Shown: positions 42,406-51,952, counted from the stretch's first letter. The stretch: 64,000 nt of DNA from Leeuwenhoekiella parthenopeia (GCF_020782115.1 NZ_JAJGMW010000002.1:124001-188000), one strand, 5' to 3'. A program made the numbers and translations. Notes: generated by a model not told the origin, from the sequence alone.

Positions 42406-43697
42406 TAGTTTTCGGTTTTAGGAGTATTTGATTTAAGATAGAAATGCTCAATACTCTTTCCGAATACAAAGGTGAGCAGAACCGGCAAAATCCAGCCCAC
42501 TCCATAATCTGAAAAAGGAATCCACGTAAAGCGACCTTCATAATTTTCGGCATTAAGGGCTACCAGAAAATCGGGAATACTAAATACGATAGTCACAATC
42601 GCAACCAGTCTAAAAATGAGAATAGATACAAAACGATCTGAAAATAAGTTCAAAACAATTAATACAATGACTAAAGGATAAATAAAACTTAATGCGGGTA
42701 CGGCTACTGCAATAATATAGGCAACGCCGGTCTGACCTATAAGTACGCCAAGCGCGGCGGCAACCGTCGCGGTAAGTACATAGGCTTTTTGTGAATTCTT
42801 AAAAAGACCTTTTACAAAGTCGGCAGTCCCGGTGACGATACCTACTGCGGTAGTGAAACAGGCGAGACCCACCAGAATAGAAAGCAGAATACGCCCTCCA
42901 GAACCCAGGGTGTCATAGCTCAGGAAAGCCAGTAAGTCGGTACGGGAAGTGAGGTCGGTTTGGCTTCCGTAAAGAGAGCCCACGTAAATCATACCTATAT
43001 AAATAAGGAGTAATCCAAGTCCGGCGAGGCTTCCGGCCTGTATCATCAGGTTTTTTTTCACCTGATGGCTGTCGGGGTTTACCAGATTAAGAGAAATAAC
43101 CACTACTGCCCCTATAACTATAGCCCCAATAGCATCAAAGGTTTGATAGCCTTCTAAAAGACCCGAGGTCACCGGGCTGAGCATTTCTGAGCCGGTTGCC
43201 GGAGGTAATTGTGCAAAAAGTGCAATACAGATAATCGTGGTGAGAATAAGTAACAGCAGCGGGGTAAGGTATTTCCCCAAAGCATTGAGGACCCTCGACC
43301 TGTTCAGTGCAAATAGCAGGGCAAGACCAAAATAAATAGCACTCGAGGTAAGTGAACTGATCTCAAAATAGGGCTCGATGGCCATCTCATAAGTTACAGA
43401 CGCAGTTCTGGGTCCGGGCAGGGTTATGGCTACGAGATAGACCAGAGCGCAAAAAATAACGCTGAAGATTGGGTGTGCTTTATTGGCTAAATCAAGCATA
43501 CTTCCCTGAACCCGGGCGTGTGCAAAAATACCCAGTAGAGGTATTAACACTGCTGATACGCAGAATCCTATGCTTACCCAAAACCAGTTTGATCCTGCTG
43601 TATAACCCAGATAGGGAGGCAGGATGAGGTTTCCGGCACCAAAAAACAATGAAAATATAGCGAAACCCGTAACGAGTGTTCCTTTAGAAAATCGCAT
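42405..43697 (-). CDS. brnQ: Branched-chain amino acid transport system II carrier protein
   Basis: A 430-residue LIVCS-family permease importing leucine, isoleucine and valine with Na+ or H+. The opening FAIFSLFFGAGNLILPPYLG (about 12-31) and LPGPRTASVTYEMAIEP (about 103-119) are family signatures; about 12 transmembrane helices follow. ATG 43697 (MRFSKGTLVTGF) is the right start, since the longer frame from 43760 runs through the divergent promoter. Its transcription starts from the symmetric promoter shared with the hydrolase gene. Confidence 0.92.
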   Translation of the reverse strand: MRFSKGTLVTGFAIFSLFFGAGNLILPPYLGYTAGSNWFWVSIGFCVSAVLIPLLGIFAHARVQGSMLDLANKAHPIFSVIFCALVYLVAITLPGPRTASVTYEMAIEPYFEISSLTSSAIYFGLALLFALNRSRVLNALGKYLTPLLLLILTTIICIALFAQLPPATGSEMLSPVTSGLLEGYQTFDAIGAIVIGAVVVISLNLVNPDSHQVKKNLMIQAGSLAGLGLLLIYIGMIYVGSLYGSQTDLTSRTDLLAFLSYDTLGSGGRILLSILVGLACFTTAVGIVTGTADFVKGLFKNSQKAYVLTATVAAALGVLIGQTGVAYIIAVAVPALSFIYPLVIVLIVLNLFSDRFVSILIFRLVAIVTIVFSIPDFLVALNAENYEGRFTWIPFSDYGVGWILPVLLTFVFGKSIEHFYLKSNTPKTEN

Positions 43698-43705
43698 AGT
43701 AACTG

Positions 43706-43726
43706 TATCTTTCCGGCCGAAAGATA
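43706..43726. promoter_or_regulatory. Symmetric divergent promoter of brnQ and the hydrolase gene
   Basis: TATCTTTC-CGGCC-GAAAGATA is a perfect inverted repeat of the box TATCTTTC (near TAnnTTTG) pointing both ways. It lies between the brnQ ATG (43697) and the hydrolase ATG (43734), 37 bases apart, so both leaders are very short and the two promoters cannot be occupied at once. Confidence 0.55.
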
Positions 43727-43733
43727 AACTAAA

Positions 43734-44501
43734 ATGAACGCAAAGAAAGGCGAGGGACAATTATTTTATAAGCACTACGGCAAGGGTGAAACCTTATGCC
43801 TGCTGCATGGTTTTTTGGAGAATCACCTGATGTGGGAGCCTATGCTTGACGAACTCGTTAAGCACTACCACATACTGGTGATCGATTTGCCGGGTCATGG
43901 AAATTCAAATCTTGCTCATGATGAGATGACGCTTTCTGATATGGCCGGGGCAGTAAAAGAAGTTCTCGAAAAACTGGAGCTTACCGAGGTGAAATTTGTA
44001 GGTCATTCTATGGGTGGCTATGTGGCACTCGTATTCGCGGAAGCCTATCCTCAAAAAACAAAAGGGATTTTATTGCTTAATTCTACGCCTGAAGCAGATA
44101 GCGCAGAGCGGAAGGAAATGCGCAATCATGCTGTGGATATGGCCGGGCGTAATTATGAAGCCCTCATCTCAATGTCTGTAACCAATTTGTTTTCATCAAA
44201 GAAGAGAGCGGCCCTGGAACAGGAAATTGCACAAACAAAAGCCGAAGCCCTCCAGGTTAGTGCAGAAGCGTACATAGCCTGCCAAAAGGCGATGAGCAAA
44301 CGACCTGATTATTCGGAGTTTTGGGAACGTGCAAGGTTTAAAAAAGGCATGATTTTAGGCAGTGATGATGGTCTTATTGATCCCGGTAAAATGCAGCAAA
44401 AGTTTTCATCTCAGGGGGTGAAAATTGACGTTTTAACCGGCGGGCATATGCTTCATATTGAGAATTTTACGGAAGTTGTGAGTTTATTGGTCGGTTTTTA
44501 A
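43734..44501 (+). CDS. Alpha/beta hydrolase
   Basis: A 255-residue alpha/beta-hydrolase-fold enzyme. The oxyanion region is LLHGFLENHLMW (about 23-34), the nucleophile elbow VGHSMGGYVA (Ser about 96), the acid is in ILGSDDGLIDP and the His in GGHMLHIENF. It resembles carboxylesterases and MenH-like proteins; the substrate is unknown. Transcribed divergently from brnQ. Confidence 0.88.
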   Translation: MNAKKGEGQLFYKHYGKGETLCLLHGFLENHLMWEPMLDELVKHYHILVIDLPGHGNSNLAHDEMTLSDMAGAVKEVLEKLELTEVKFVGHSMGGYVALVFAEAYPQKTKGILLLNSTPEADSAERKEMRNHAVDMAGRNYEALISMSVTNLFSSKKRAALEQEIAQTKAEALQVSAEAYIACQKAMSKRPDYSEFWERARFKKGMILGSDDGLIDPGKMQQKFSSQGVKIDVLTGGHMLHIENFTEVVSLLVGF

Positions 44502-44700
44502 TGATTTTAGGCGGAAAAAAGTTTTCAACATTTGTTGATAACCGGGCTTTTTATTGAGTTTTACACATAAAATAGAGGAAAAGATTAAAAAATCTTCAAT
44601 TATGTGCTTTAAGCTGATAAAATGTGCGTTTTGGCGATTAAAATTTTTTTTAACGAATAATTCTGTTAAATTTAACTACCTAATTTCAAAAACCCTAAAA

Positions 44701-44943
44701 ATGAATTATTCGTTCTTCTCCAAAAACCCCTATCACCTGATTCTATGTAAGCTATTTGGCCACAAGTATCAGGTTCTTCGGTCTTATCAAACTAACAAAA
44801 AAGAATATGAGTGCTGTAAATGCCGTCAGCAATTTACCGAAAATGACCACGGTGAATTACAGCCCCTAACCCCAAAATTGCGTCGCATTAATGAGGTGAT
44901 GGAAAAATTCTACATTTTCAGGCACGCACGCCAGTTGGCATAA
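44701..44943 (+). CDS. Small CxxC protein, 80 residues, function unknown
   Basis: Starts MNYSFFSKNPYHLILCKLFGH. It contains YECCKCRQQF, a C-x-x-C zinc-ribbon half-knuckle at about 41-44, and a basic C-terminus. Homologous small proteins occur in Flavobacteriaceae without assigned function. The start at 44701 is preferred: the frame opens at 44554, but the first 49 codons there are AT-rich leader-like sequence. Its end meets the thiL stop on the other strand. Confidence 0.65.
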   Translation: MNYSFFSKNPYHLILCKLFGHKYQVLRSYQTNKKEYECCKCRQQFTENDHGELQPLTPKLRRINEVMEKFYIFRHARQLA

Positions 44944-45996
44944 TTACTCCTCGTTCTGAAGTGCATTCCATCCACGGGCAACTATTGGTATTGCTGTATT
45001 TGCACGGGTAATTAAATTCATACCGTCATTAGCTGCGGTCATATGCCCAATGATGCTAAAATTGGGATTGCCCTTGATCTTTTCAAAATCCTCCTGCCTG
45101 ATGGTGAAGAGCAGCTCATAATCTTCCCCGCCGCTTAGGGCAACAGTTGTACTGTCAATTTCAAACTCCTCACATACATTAATGAGCTGGGGATCAAGAG
45201 GTATTTTTTCTTCGTAGAGTCTGCATCCTACTTCAGACTTTTTGCACAGGTGTATAATTTCTGAAGATAGACCGTCGCTAATGTCTATCATAGCCGTGGG
45301 TTTAACCTCCAGAGCAGCAAGCAGTTCTACAATATCCTTTCGGGCTTCAGGCTTAAGCTGGCGCTCAATGAGATAAGAATACGGCTCAAGATCAGGTTGT
45401 GCGTTGGGATTTACCTGATGTACCTGTTTTTCGCGTTCCAAAACCTGTAAACCCATATACGAAGCGCCCAGGTCTCCTGAAACGACGAGTAAATCACCTT
45501 CGCCTGCACCATAGCGGGTAACGATGTCATCGGCATCTGCAACTCCCATTGCTGTTACACTTATCAAAAGGCCTTTGGTACTCGAAGTGGTGTCCCCACC
45601 TACGAGATCTATTTTGTAAATTGAACAAGCCAGTTCAATACCGGCATACAATTCTTCAAGAGCTTCTAGCGGAAAACGGTTTGAAACAGCCAGCGAAACG
45701 GTGATTTGCGTGGCTTTGGCATTCATCGCGTAAATGTCTGAAAGATTAACCATCACCGCTTTATAGCCCAGATGCTTTAAGGGCATGAACGCCAAATCAA
45801 AGTGTACCCCTTCAATTAACAAATCTGTCGAAACCAAAAGGTGTTTACCTTTCGTATCTATTACAGCGGCATCGTCCCCAATACCTTTAACAGTGGTTTC
45901 CTGGCTAATGCTAAAATTTTTGATCAGATGGTCTATGAGTCCAAATTCACCCAGCTCACTCAGCGAGGTTCGGCTTTGCTCTTTGTTTTCAAACAT
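44944..45996 (-). CDS. thiL: Thiamine-monophosphate kinase
   Basis: A 350-residue ThiL converting thiamine phosphate to thiamine diphosphate. The N-terminal ATP/Mg site is VKGIGDDAAVID (about 37-48) and ISTDLLIEGVHFDL follows; VGGDTTSS, DISDGLSSE and SGGEDYELLFT are further signature blocks. ATG 45996 (MFENKEQSRTSLSELG) is chosen because the ATG at 46017 lies inside the promoter box. Confidence 0.95.
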   Translation of the reverse strand: MFENKEQSRTSLSELGEFGLIDHLIKNFSISQETTVKGIGDDAAVIDTKGKHLLVSTDLLIEGVHFDLAFMPLKHLGYKAVMVNLSDIYAMNAKATQITVSLAVSNRFPLEALEELYAGIELACSIYKIDLVGGDTTSSTKGLLISVTAMGVADADDIVTRYGAGEGDLLVVSGDLGASYMGLQVLEREKQVHQVNPNAQPDLEPYSYLIERQLKPEARKDIVELLAALEVKPTAMIDISDGLSSEIIHLCKKSEVGCRLYEEKIPLDPQLINVCEEFEIDSTTVALSGGEDYELLFTIRQEDFEKIKGNPNFSIIGHMTAANDGMNLITRANTAIPIVARGWNALQNEE

Positions 45997-46014
45997 AACT
46001 CCTGTATTTTGGTG

Positions 46015-46022
46015 CAAAGTTA
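46015..46022 (-). promoter_or_regulatory. Promoter -7 box of thiL
   Basis: TAACTTTG on the minus strand, 18 bases before the thiL ATG. Confidence 0.7.
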
Positions 46023-46125
46023 ACGGGAATTACTCGAAATACTTAGGTGTTTTAAACGTTTAACCTATTTTAGAAGGCTGCCTTCAGAAATAAAAGAGGC
46101 TGTTGTTCTATTAAAATCAACGATT

Positions 46126-47358
46126 ATGAAATTTGATCATCTGCTCCCCGCTTTGTTTGCTATGTGTTTTTTAGCGGCTTGTTCGCGTACAGATGATGCA
46201 GATTTGCCTCCTGCGATTGACGCCGGAGACGATGGGCTTACGCAGGGTACAGCCACTCCGTGTGAAAACGGATTTGCAGGGGAATACCCATGTTCAGGCT
46301 ATGATTTGCAGAGCAGAATTCCGCTAAGACGCTTACAGGGAGCTTCGGGCAACGATGTCTGGGGCTGGACAGACCCGGTTTCAGGAAAGGAATATGCACT
46401 AATGGGAGTCGATAACGGAACCACTTTTGTTGATATTTCAGATGCTGAAAGCCCGATTTATTTAGGCAAATTACCCACCCGGACTGTAGCTTCTCCCTGG
46501 CGCGATATAAAAGTTTATGGCAATCACGCCTATATCGTCAGCGAGGCACCCAATCACGGTTTGCAGGTTTTTGACCTCACGCGACTGAGAAACCTTACTG
46601 CCGCACAAACCTTTACAGCCGATGCTGTGAATCTTGACTTTGGCAGTGCTCATAACGTGGTTATTAACGAAGATGAGGCCCGGGTTTATGTTGTGGGTGC
46701 CGAAACGTTCAAGGGAGGTATTCATATTATCGATGTCACAGACCCTCAAAATCCAACAACCCTGGGGGGATATGATGGCGACGGTTATACCCACGATGCG
46801 CAGGTAGTCACCTACTCAGGTCCCGATTTAGACTATACCGGTCGCCAAATTTGTGTGGCCAGTAACGAAGACAGCGTTACCATCATTGATGTAACCAATG
46901 CTGCAAATCCTGTTTTTATATCAAAAATGGAATATGCCAATGCTTTTTACACGCATCAGGGCTGGTTTTCTGAAGATCAGCGTTACTTTATAGCCAATGA
47001 TGAGCTGGACGAATTGCGGGTGGGTTTCAATACACGCAGTCTTGTTTTTGACTTTTCTGATCTGGATAACCCGGTTGAAGTGGGGACTTATGCGGGTCCC
47101 ACCCGGGCTATTGATCACAATTATTATGTAAAAGGCAACACGCTTTACCTCAGCAATTATTCCGCAGGCCTACGCATTTTAGACATAAGCGATATTGGTA
47201 ACGCCAATTTTATGGAAACCGGTTTTTTTGACACCTATCCTTCTTCCAATGTGACCGGTTTTGAAGGGGCCTGGAGCAATTATCCGTATTTCGCCAGCGG
47301 AAACATTATCATCAGCGATATAGAAGGGGGTCTTTTCGTAATCAAAAAATCAAATTAG
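46126..47358 (+). CDS. Choice-of-anchor B family lipoprotein (LVIVD-type propeller)
   Basis: A 410-residue lipoprotein. The signal peptide ends in a lipobox (FLAAC, Cys about 19). The repeats have the LVIVD-like pattern in which phrases such as FVDISDAESPIYLGKL, VFDLTRLR, IIDVTDPQNPTTLGGY and ILDISDIG alternate with HDAQV and HNVVI segments, building a propeller. The block DVWGWTDPVSGKEYALMG is the choice-of-anchor B signature. It should be outside the cell or on the outer membrane; ligand unknown. The next gene begins one base after its stop. Confidence 0.85.
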   Translation: MKFDHLLPALFAMCFLAACSRTDDADLPPAIDAGDDGLTQGTATPCENGFAGEYPCSGYDLQSRIPLRRLQGASGNDVWGWTDPVSGKEYALMGVDNGTTFVDISDAESPIYLGKLPTRTVASPWRDIKVYGNHAYIVSEAPNHGLQVFDLTRLRNLTAAQTFTADAVNLDFGSAHNVVINEDEARVYVVGAETFKGGIHIIDVTDPQNPTTLGGYDGDGYTHDAQVVTYSGPDLDYTGRQICVASNEDSVTIIDVTNAANPVFISKMEYANAFYTHQGWFSEDQRYFIANDELDELRVGFNTRSLVFDFSDLDNPVEVGTYAGPTRAIDHNYYVKGNTLYLSNYSAGLRILDISDIGNANFMETGFFDTYPSSNVTGFEGAWSNYPYFASGNIIISDIEGGLFVIKKSN

Positions 47359-47359
47359 G

Positions 47360-48694
47360 TTGAAGGCTCGCACTGCATTTAGAATTTTCAGTTTGTTCCT
47401 GCTTACTGTCGCCTGCGCCGAAGACGATACGCAGTTGGATGCTGCTTCGAGTAATTCATTTAGGGGCCAATTGGTGAGTCTGCAACACTACGGCGGGAGT
47501 CTTGATGATCGGGCAGCGGCGCTCGTAAGTCTCGATGCCGGTGGTTTTGCGGTTTTGGGAACCGCGCAAAGTGTTGACGGGATGCTCGCCGGCAAAACCA
47601 GAGCAGGTGAAGATTACTGGCTGTTGCGTCTGGATGATTCGGGTAATATATCTCAATCTTTAACTTTCGGTGGCAACGATGGTGATGTAGCCACCGATTT
47701 AATCGCTACCTCAGATGGCGGCTTTTTGATGGGAGGTTACAGTATGAGTGCAGATGGGGATGCCAGTAAAAATGAAGGCTTTCACGATACCTGGTTTGTT
47801 AAAACCAATGCTTCGGGAGGTATTGAATGGGAAAAAAGTTATGGTTTTGCCGGCCACGATCATTCGTATTCTGTAATTCAAACTGAAGACGGCGGCTATT
47901 TTAGCGCAGGCTATCTCGATGTTACGGCTTCAGGTGGAGCCGGAAATGAAAACTCTAAACACGGAGTTGGGGAATTTTGGGGTCAGAAATTAGACGCTTC
48001 AGGCAATCTGGAGTGGCGTAATTATTTTGGTGGAAGCAATAATGACCGTTCCTACAAAGCTTTGCAAACTCCTGATGGCGGGTTTATGTTGATCGGTTTT
48101 ACCGAAAGTGATGATTTTGACATCTCTCAAACCCACGGCAGTTATGATTACTGGATTGTAAAACTCAGCAAAACCGGAGGTATGCAGTGGGAAAAGACCT
48201 TTGGCGGTTCGGGTATTGACATCGCTTACGATGCTGTGTTTTTGTCCAATGGCGATTGTCTTATTGTGGGCCAAAGCAATAGTACAGACGGGGATGTGAC
48301 TGCTTCAAACGGAGACTTCGATGCCTGGGTAATGCGCATCGACGCCGCCGGAAATCTGAAATGGCAGCGCAGTTTTGGTGGAACCGATTTTGAATTTTCC
48401 CGGAGCATTACGCCGGGACCTGATGACAGCTTTTTTATAATTGGAAATAGCCGAAGCGCTGATACTACTTCCAACGGAAACGCGGGTGCAAACGATATCT
48501 GGGTTTTTCAGGTTGACTCTGAAGGGCAATTGCTGTGGCAGGAAACATGGGGAGGTGAAGGTATTGATCTCGGGACAGACGCCGTTTATTCTGAAAAAGG
48601 AATACTTTATGTTCTGGCTACCACCGCAAGTTCTTCTGTTGAATCGGCTTCCGGTTTTGGGAAAGATGATCTGATCCTCCTTCAGCTGCGTTAA
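47360..48694 (+). CDS. Lipoprotein with repeated DGGF/GG-x-D motifs (beta-propeller-like)
   Basis: A 444-residue putative lipoprotein. TTG at 47360 is the only start that includes the whole signal peptide; the lipobox is TVAC (Cys about 19). About six repeats of roughly 55 residues follow, each with S(F/Y)GG-x-x-D at one end and DGGF(L/M)xxG in the middle (e.g. LIATSDGGFLMGGYSMS, ALQTPDGGFMLIGFTES). These suggest a beta propeller. It is the second gene of an operon with the LVIVD lipoprotein, so the two probably act together at the cell surface. Confidence 0.82.
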   Translation: MKARTAFRIFSLFLLTVACAEDDTQLDAASSNSFRGQLVSLQHYGGSLDDRAAALVSLDAGGFAVLGTAQSVDGMLAGKTRAGEDYWLLRLDDSGNISQSLTFGGNDGDVATDLIATSDGGFLMGGYSMSADGDASKNEGFHDTWFVKTNASGGIEWEKSYGFAGHDHSYSVIQTEDGGYFSAGYLDVTASGGAGNENSKHGVGEFWGQKLDASGNLEWRNYFGGSNNDRSYKALQTPDGGFMLIGFTESDDFDISQTHGSYDYWIVKLSKTGGMQWEKTFGGSGIDIAYDAVFLSNGDCLIVGQSNSTDGDVTASNGDFDAWVMRIDAAGNLKWQRSFGGTDFEFSRSITPGPDDSFFIIGNSRSADTTSNGNAGANDIWVFQVDSEGQLLWQETWGGEGIDLGTDAVYSEKGILYVLATTASSSVESASGFGKDDLILLQLR

Positions 48695-48812
48695 CTTACT
48701 TTTCCCGGTACTATATCTATTTCTTATTTCAACAGCGTTTTATATTGGCGCAGCCTATCATTTGATAAGATAGTTTAATGTAAGGTTGTATGGTAAAACC
48801 CTACTTAAATGG

Positions 48813-48820
48813 TATATTTG
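48813..48820 (+). promoter_or_regulatory. Promoter -7 box of the SUF operon
   Basis: TATATTTG, 18 bases before the HesB-type gene; it should drive the whole suf operon. Confidence 0.7.
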
Positions 48821-48838
48821 CACTAATTTAGAATTAAT

Positions 48839-49168
48839 ATGATTAAAGTAAGTGAAGACGCAAAAAAGAAGATAACCGCTTTGATGACCGAAGAGGGTTA
48901 TGATGCTGTGGCAGACTACGTGCGCGTGGGTGTAAAGAGCGGCGGTTGCAGTGGTTTGTCGTATGAACTTAAATTTGATAAAAGCAAGGATGCAGAAGAT
49001 AAACTCTTTGAAGATAACGGGGTTAAACTCATTGTTGACAAACGCAGCTTTCTGTATCTCATAGGTACTACTCTCGAATATAGTGGTGGTTTAAACGGAA
49101 AAGGTTTCGTTTTTAATAACCCCAACGCACAACGCACCTGTGGTTGTGGTGAAAGTTTCTCACTTTAA
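48839..49168 (+). CDS. HesB/IscA (SufA-like) iron-sulfur carrier
   Basis: A 109-residue A-type carrier. Three conserved cysteines are visible: SGGCSGLSYEL (Cys about 37) and the C-terminal TCGCGESF pair. A-type carriers receive iron-sulfur clusters from SufBCD and deliver them to apo-proteins. First gene of the suf operon, ending 36 bases before sufB. Confidence 0.93.
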   Translation: MIKVSEDAKKKITALMTEEGYDAVADYVRVGVKSGGCSGLSYELKFDKSKDAEDKLFEDNGVKLIVDKRSFLYLIGTTLEYSGGLNGKGFVFNNPNAQRTCGCGESFSL

Positions 49169-49204
49169 TAGTTTTACCTGTTTTCAACAGTTTAGAAAAG
49201 ATAT

Positions 49205-50650
49205 ATGGCGTATACAGAAGACGACTTAGAAAAAGAATTAGCGACCAAAGAATATAAGTACGGGTTTTATACAGACATCGAGTCTGATACATTCCCCGTG
49301 GGACTTAATGAAGAAATTGTAAAAGCTATTTCCTTAAAAAAAGGAGAGCCCGAATGGATGACAAACTGGCGTCTGGAGGCTTTCAGGTATTGGCAAACAA
49401 TGGAAGAGCCGGAGTGGGCTAATGTACATTACACGAAACCTAATTTTCAGGATATTTCGTACTATTCCGCACCCTCAAAAAAACCGAAATACGACAGCCT
49501 TGATGAGGTTGATCCCGAGTTGCTAGATACCTTCAAGCGTTTGGGGATCTCACTGGACGAGCAGAAAAAGCTTGCCGGTGTTGCGGTTGACGTGGTGATG
49601 GACTCCGTTTCGGTAACTACAACTTTCAAAAAAACACTGGCTGAAAAAGGAATTATCTTTTGCTCAATTTCTGAAGCGATAAAAGAGCATCCTGAATTGA
49701 TTAAGAAGTATATCGGCTCTGTAGTTCCGCAGAAAGATAATTTCTATGCGGCTTTAAACAGTGCGGTATTTAGTGACGGTTCGTTCTGCTACATCCCGAA
49801 AGGAGTGCGTTGCCCGATGGAGCTTTCTACATATTTCCGTATCAATCAGGCCGGTACCGGTCAGTTTGAGCGTACACTCGTGGTAGCCGATGAGGATAGT
49901 TATGTGAGTTATCTGGAGGGCTGTACAGCGCCTTCGCGAGACGAGAATCAATTGCACGCAGCGGTTGTAGAACTTATTGCGCTTGACGGAGCAGAGATTA
50001 AATATTCTACTGTTCAAAACTGGTATCCCGGTAATGATCAGGGTAAAGGAGGGGTTTATAATTTTGTGACCAAACGCGGACTTTGCGAGAAGAATGCCAA
50101 AATTTCCTGGACTCAGGTTGAGACGGGTAGTGCCGTAACCTGGAAATACCCCAGCTGTATTTTGAAAGGAGATAACTCAATTGGCGAATTTTATTCCATT
50201 GCGGTTACCAACAATTTTCAGCAGGCAGATACCGGTACTAAAATGGTGCACCTGGGTAAAAACACCCGAAGTACTATTATTTCCAAAGGTATTTCTGCCG
50301 GTCAAAGTCAAAACAGCTATCGCGGTCTGGTTCAGATCAACAGCAGGGCACAAAATGCCCGTAACTTTTCACAATGTGACTCGTTACTTATGGGCAATAA
50401 ATGTGGGGCTCATACCTTCCCCTATATTGAAGCCAATAACAAATCGGCACGGGTAGAACACGAAGCGACTACCAGTAAAATTGGCGAAGACCAGATTTTC
50501 TACTGTAACCAGCGGGGTATAGATACCGAAAAAGCAATCGCTCTGATTGTAAATGGCTTTAGCAAAGAGGTGTTAAACAAACTGCCAATGGAATTTGCAG
50601 TAGAAGCTCAAAAGCTTCTGGAGATTTCGCTGGAAGGTTCAGTAGGCTAA
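49205..50650 (+). CDS. sufB: Fe-S cluster assembly protein SufB
   Basis: A 481-residue scaffold subunit of the SufBCD complex. Blocks include [15 protein letters not shown] (about 47-61), [58 protein letters not shown] (the cysteine used in cluster assembly lies here) and [16 protein letters not shown]. Length is standard. Between it and sufC are a lipoprotein hydrolase gene and a gene wreck. Confidence 0.97.
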   Translation: MAYTEDDLEKELATKEYKYGFYTDIESDTFPVGLNEEIVKAISLKKGEPEWMTNWRLEAFRYWQTMEEPEWANVHYTKPNFQDISYYSAPSKKPKYDSLDEVDPELLDTFKRLGISLDEQKKLAGVAVDVVMDSVSVTTTFKKTLAEKGIIFCSISEAIKEHPELIKKYIGSVVPQKDNFYAALNSAVFSDGSFCYIPKGVRCPMELSTYFRINQAGTGQFERTLVVADEDSYVSYLEGCTAPSRDENQLHAAVVELIALDGAEIKYSTVQNWYPGNDQGKGGVYNFVTKRGLCEKNAKISWTQVETGSAVTWKYPSCILKGDNSIGEFYSIAVTNNFQQADTGTKMVHLGKNTRSTIISKGISAGQSQNSYRGLVQINSRAQNARNFSQCDSLLMGNKCGAHTFPYIEANNKSARVEHEATTSKIGEDQIFYCNQRGIDTEKAIALIVNGFSKEVLNKLPMEFAVEAQKLLEISLEGSVG

Positions 50651-50680
50651 AACCAAAACATTAACCACAAACCAAAAAAT

Positions 50681-51565
50681 ATGCTTATCAGGAAAATTAC
50701 ATTTTTTGCACTGGCTGCTTTATTAGTCGTTGGTTGTAAAGAAACTAAGAAAGAAGAAAATACCGAAGAGGTAGTTGTTGAAGAACCTGCAAAACCGGCT
50801 GTAGAGCTTTATGCTTTTGACGGTGGTAGTATCATGGCAAATAATCTGAATCTTTTTGCTCAGGGAGATACCTATAAAGGCGAAAGCAAGCAGCTTGCAG
50901 ATGCATTTTACGTGATCAAACACCCTAACGGAATCTTGTTATGGGATAGCGGTCTTCCGGAAATGCTGGTTGGTCAGGGAGATTACACTCCGGAAGGTGG
51001 TGCTTTTACGATCTCGCGTAAAGACAGCATCACAACGCAGTTGAAAAGTATTGGTTTAAGTGCGGAAGATGTAGATATGATCGCATTTTCACACATTCAT
51101 TTTGATCATACCGGTGCCGCTAATCATTTTGCAGGTGCGAAATGGCTTATTCAGCAAAGTGAAGATGATTTCCTGAATAGTGAAGAAATTAAGGGGAATT
51201 CATTTTACAATCCTGATACATTTTCGGCTTTAAAAAATAAAGAAATCATTGCTAATAAAGACTATGACGTCTTTGGAGACGGTAGTGTTGTTATCAAATA
51301 CATGCCGGGTCATACCGCAGGTCATAATGCTTTGTTTGTTGATTTACCTGAGACCGGACCTTTAGTTTTAACCGGAGACACCTATCATTTTGAGCAAAAT
51401 CGCGAAGATGCTATCGTGCCTCAGTTTAACTACGATATCCCGCAGTCTGAAGAAACAATCAAAGCTTTTGAAGCTTTTGTGAAAGAGAAGAATGCCAAAG
51501 TGTGGATTCAGCACGACCTGGATGATTTTAATGCGATGACCACGGCTTCCCAATCGCTCAAGTAA
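50681..51565 (+). CDS. Metallo-beta-lactamase-fold lipoprotein (AHL lactonase/AttM-like)
   Basis: A 294-residue exported hydrolase. The lipobox LVVGC has Cys19 and is followed by a Glu/Lys-rich linker. The MBL zinc motif is SHIHFDH (His138, His140, Asp142, His143), then PGHTAGH, LTGDTYH and a late WIQHD; all ligands are present. It resembles N-acyl-homoserine-lactonase-type enzymes, but the substrate is unknown. Unusually it sits inside the suf operon, 30 bases after sufB, and has no evident tie to cluster assembly. Confidence 0.88.
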   Translation: MLIRKITFFALAALLVVGCKETKKEENTEEVVVEEPAKPAVELYAFDGGSIMANNLNLFAQGDTYKGESKQLADAFYVIKHPNGILLWDSGLPEMLVGQGDYTPEGGAFTISRKDSITTQLKSIGLSAEDVDMIAFSHIHFDHTGAANHFAGAKWLIQQSEDDFLNSEEIKGNSFYNPDTFSALKNKEIIANKDYDVFGDGSVVIKYMPGHTAGHNALFVDLPETGPLVLTGDTYHFEQNREDAIVPQFNYDIPQSEETIKAFEAFVKEKNAKVWIQHDLDDFNAMTTASQSLK

Positions 51566-51952
51566 TTGCGAAGTGTGTTCCGGAGTTTGTTTTGAGTTTA
51601 AGCGTAGTAAGTTGTTCTTAAAAGCTTAAATCATAACAGGTAGCCGGGAGTTCATTTGTTATGAAGATGCCGCACTGCTGAAGGTTGAAGAATCAATTTA
51701 GCCTGTTGTGCCGGATGAAAGGCTAAATGAGCTAATCACACAGGCATCAGCTATAAAGAAAATCCTGAAGATTTTGTTCAGGTGATTTTAAAAGTGATCA
51801 TTGTTTCTAATACACCTAAAGTGGAAGCTTGAGATACGGTGGTCAAAGTAAAAGAAATACTGGCTGTAAGCTACCCCGAAAAGTCGGGTTTGCCGCGCCT
51901 TGAAATAGTAAAGTAAATAACGCGGGCTTTTCTAGCCCAAAGAATTGAGAAT
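51566..51952. other. Non-coding gap inside the suf operon
   Basis: 387 bases between the lactonase-like gene and sufC. It contains a degraded gene (51639-51916) described separately and otherwise nothing recognised. Confidence 0.7.
51639..51916 (+). pseudogene. Degraded gene fragment of unknown family
   Basis: Protein-like sequence survives in two frames: GSREFICYEDAALLKVEE (51639-51701) and, from 51731, ANHTGISYKENPEDFVQVIL then SNTPKVEA, a TGA where a Trp codon would fit (51830-51832), DTVVKVKEILAVSYPEK and SGLPRLEIVK to a natural-looking TAA at 51914-51916. At least two more in-frame TGA codons and a frameshift separate the halves. I do not recognise the parent protein. Confidence 0.55.

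Noticed and set aside
44554-44700. N-terminal extension of the small CxxC protein
   Set aside because: AT-rich leader-like codons; the family-like start is the ATG at 44701.
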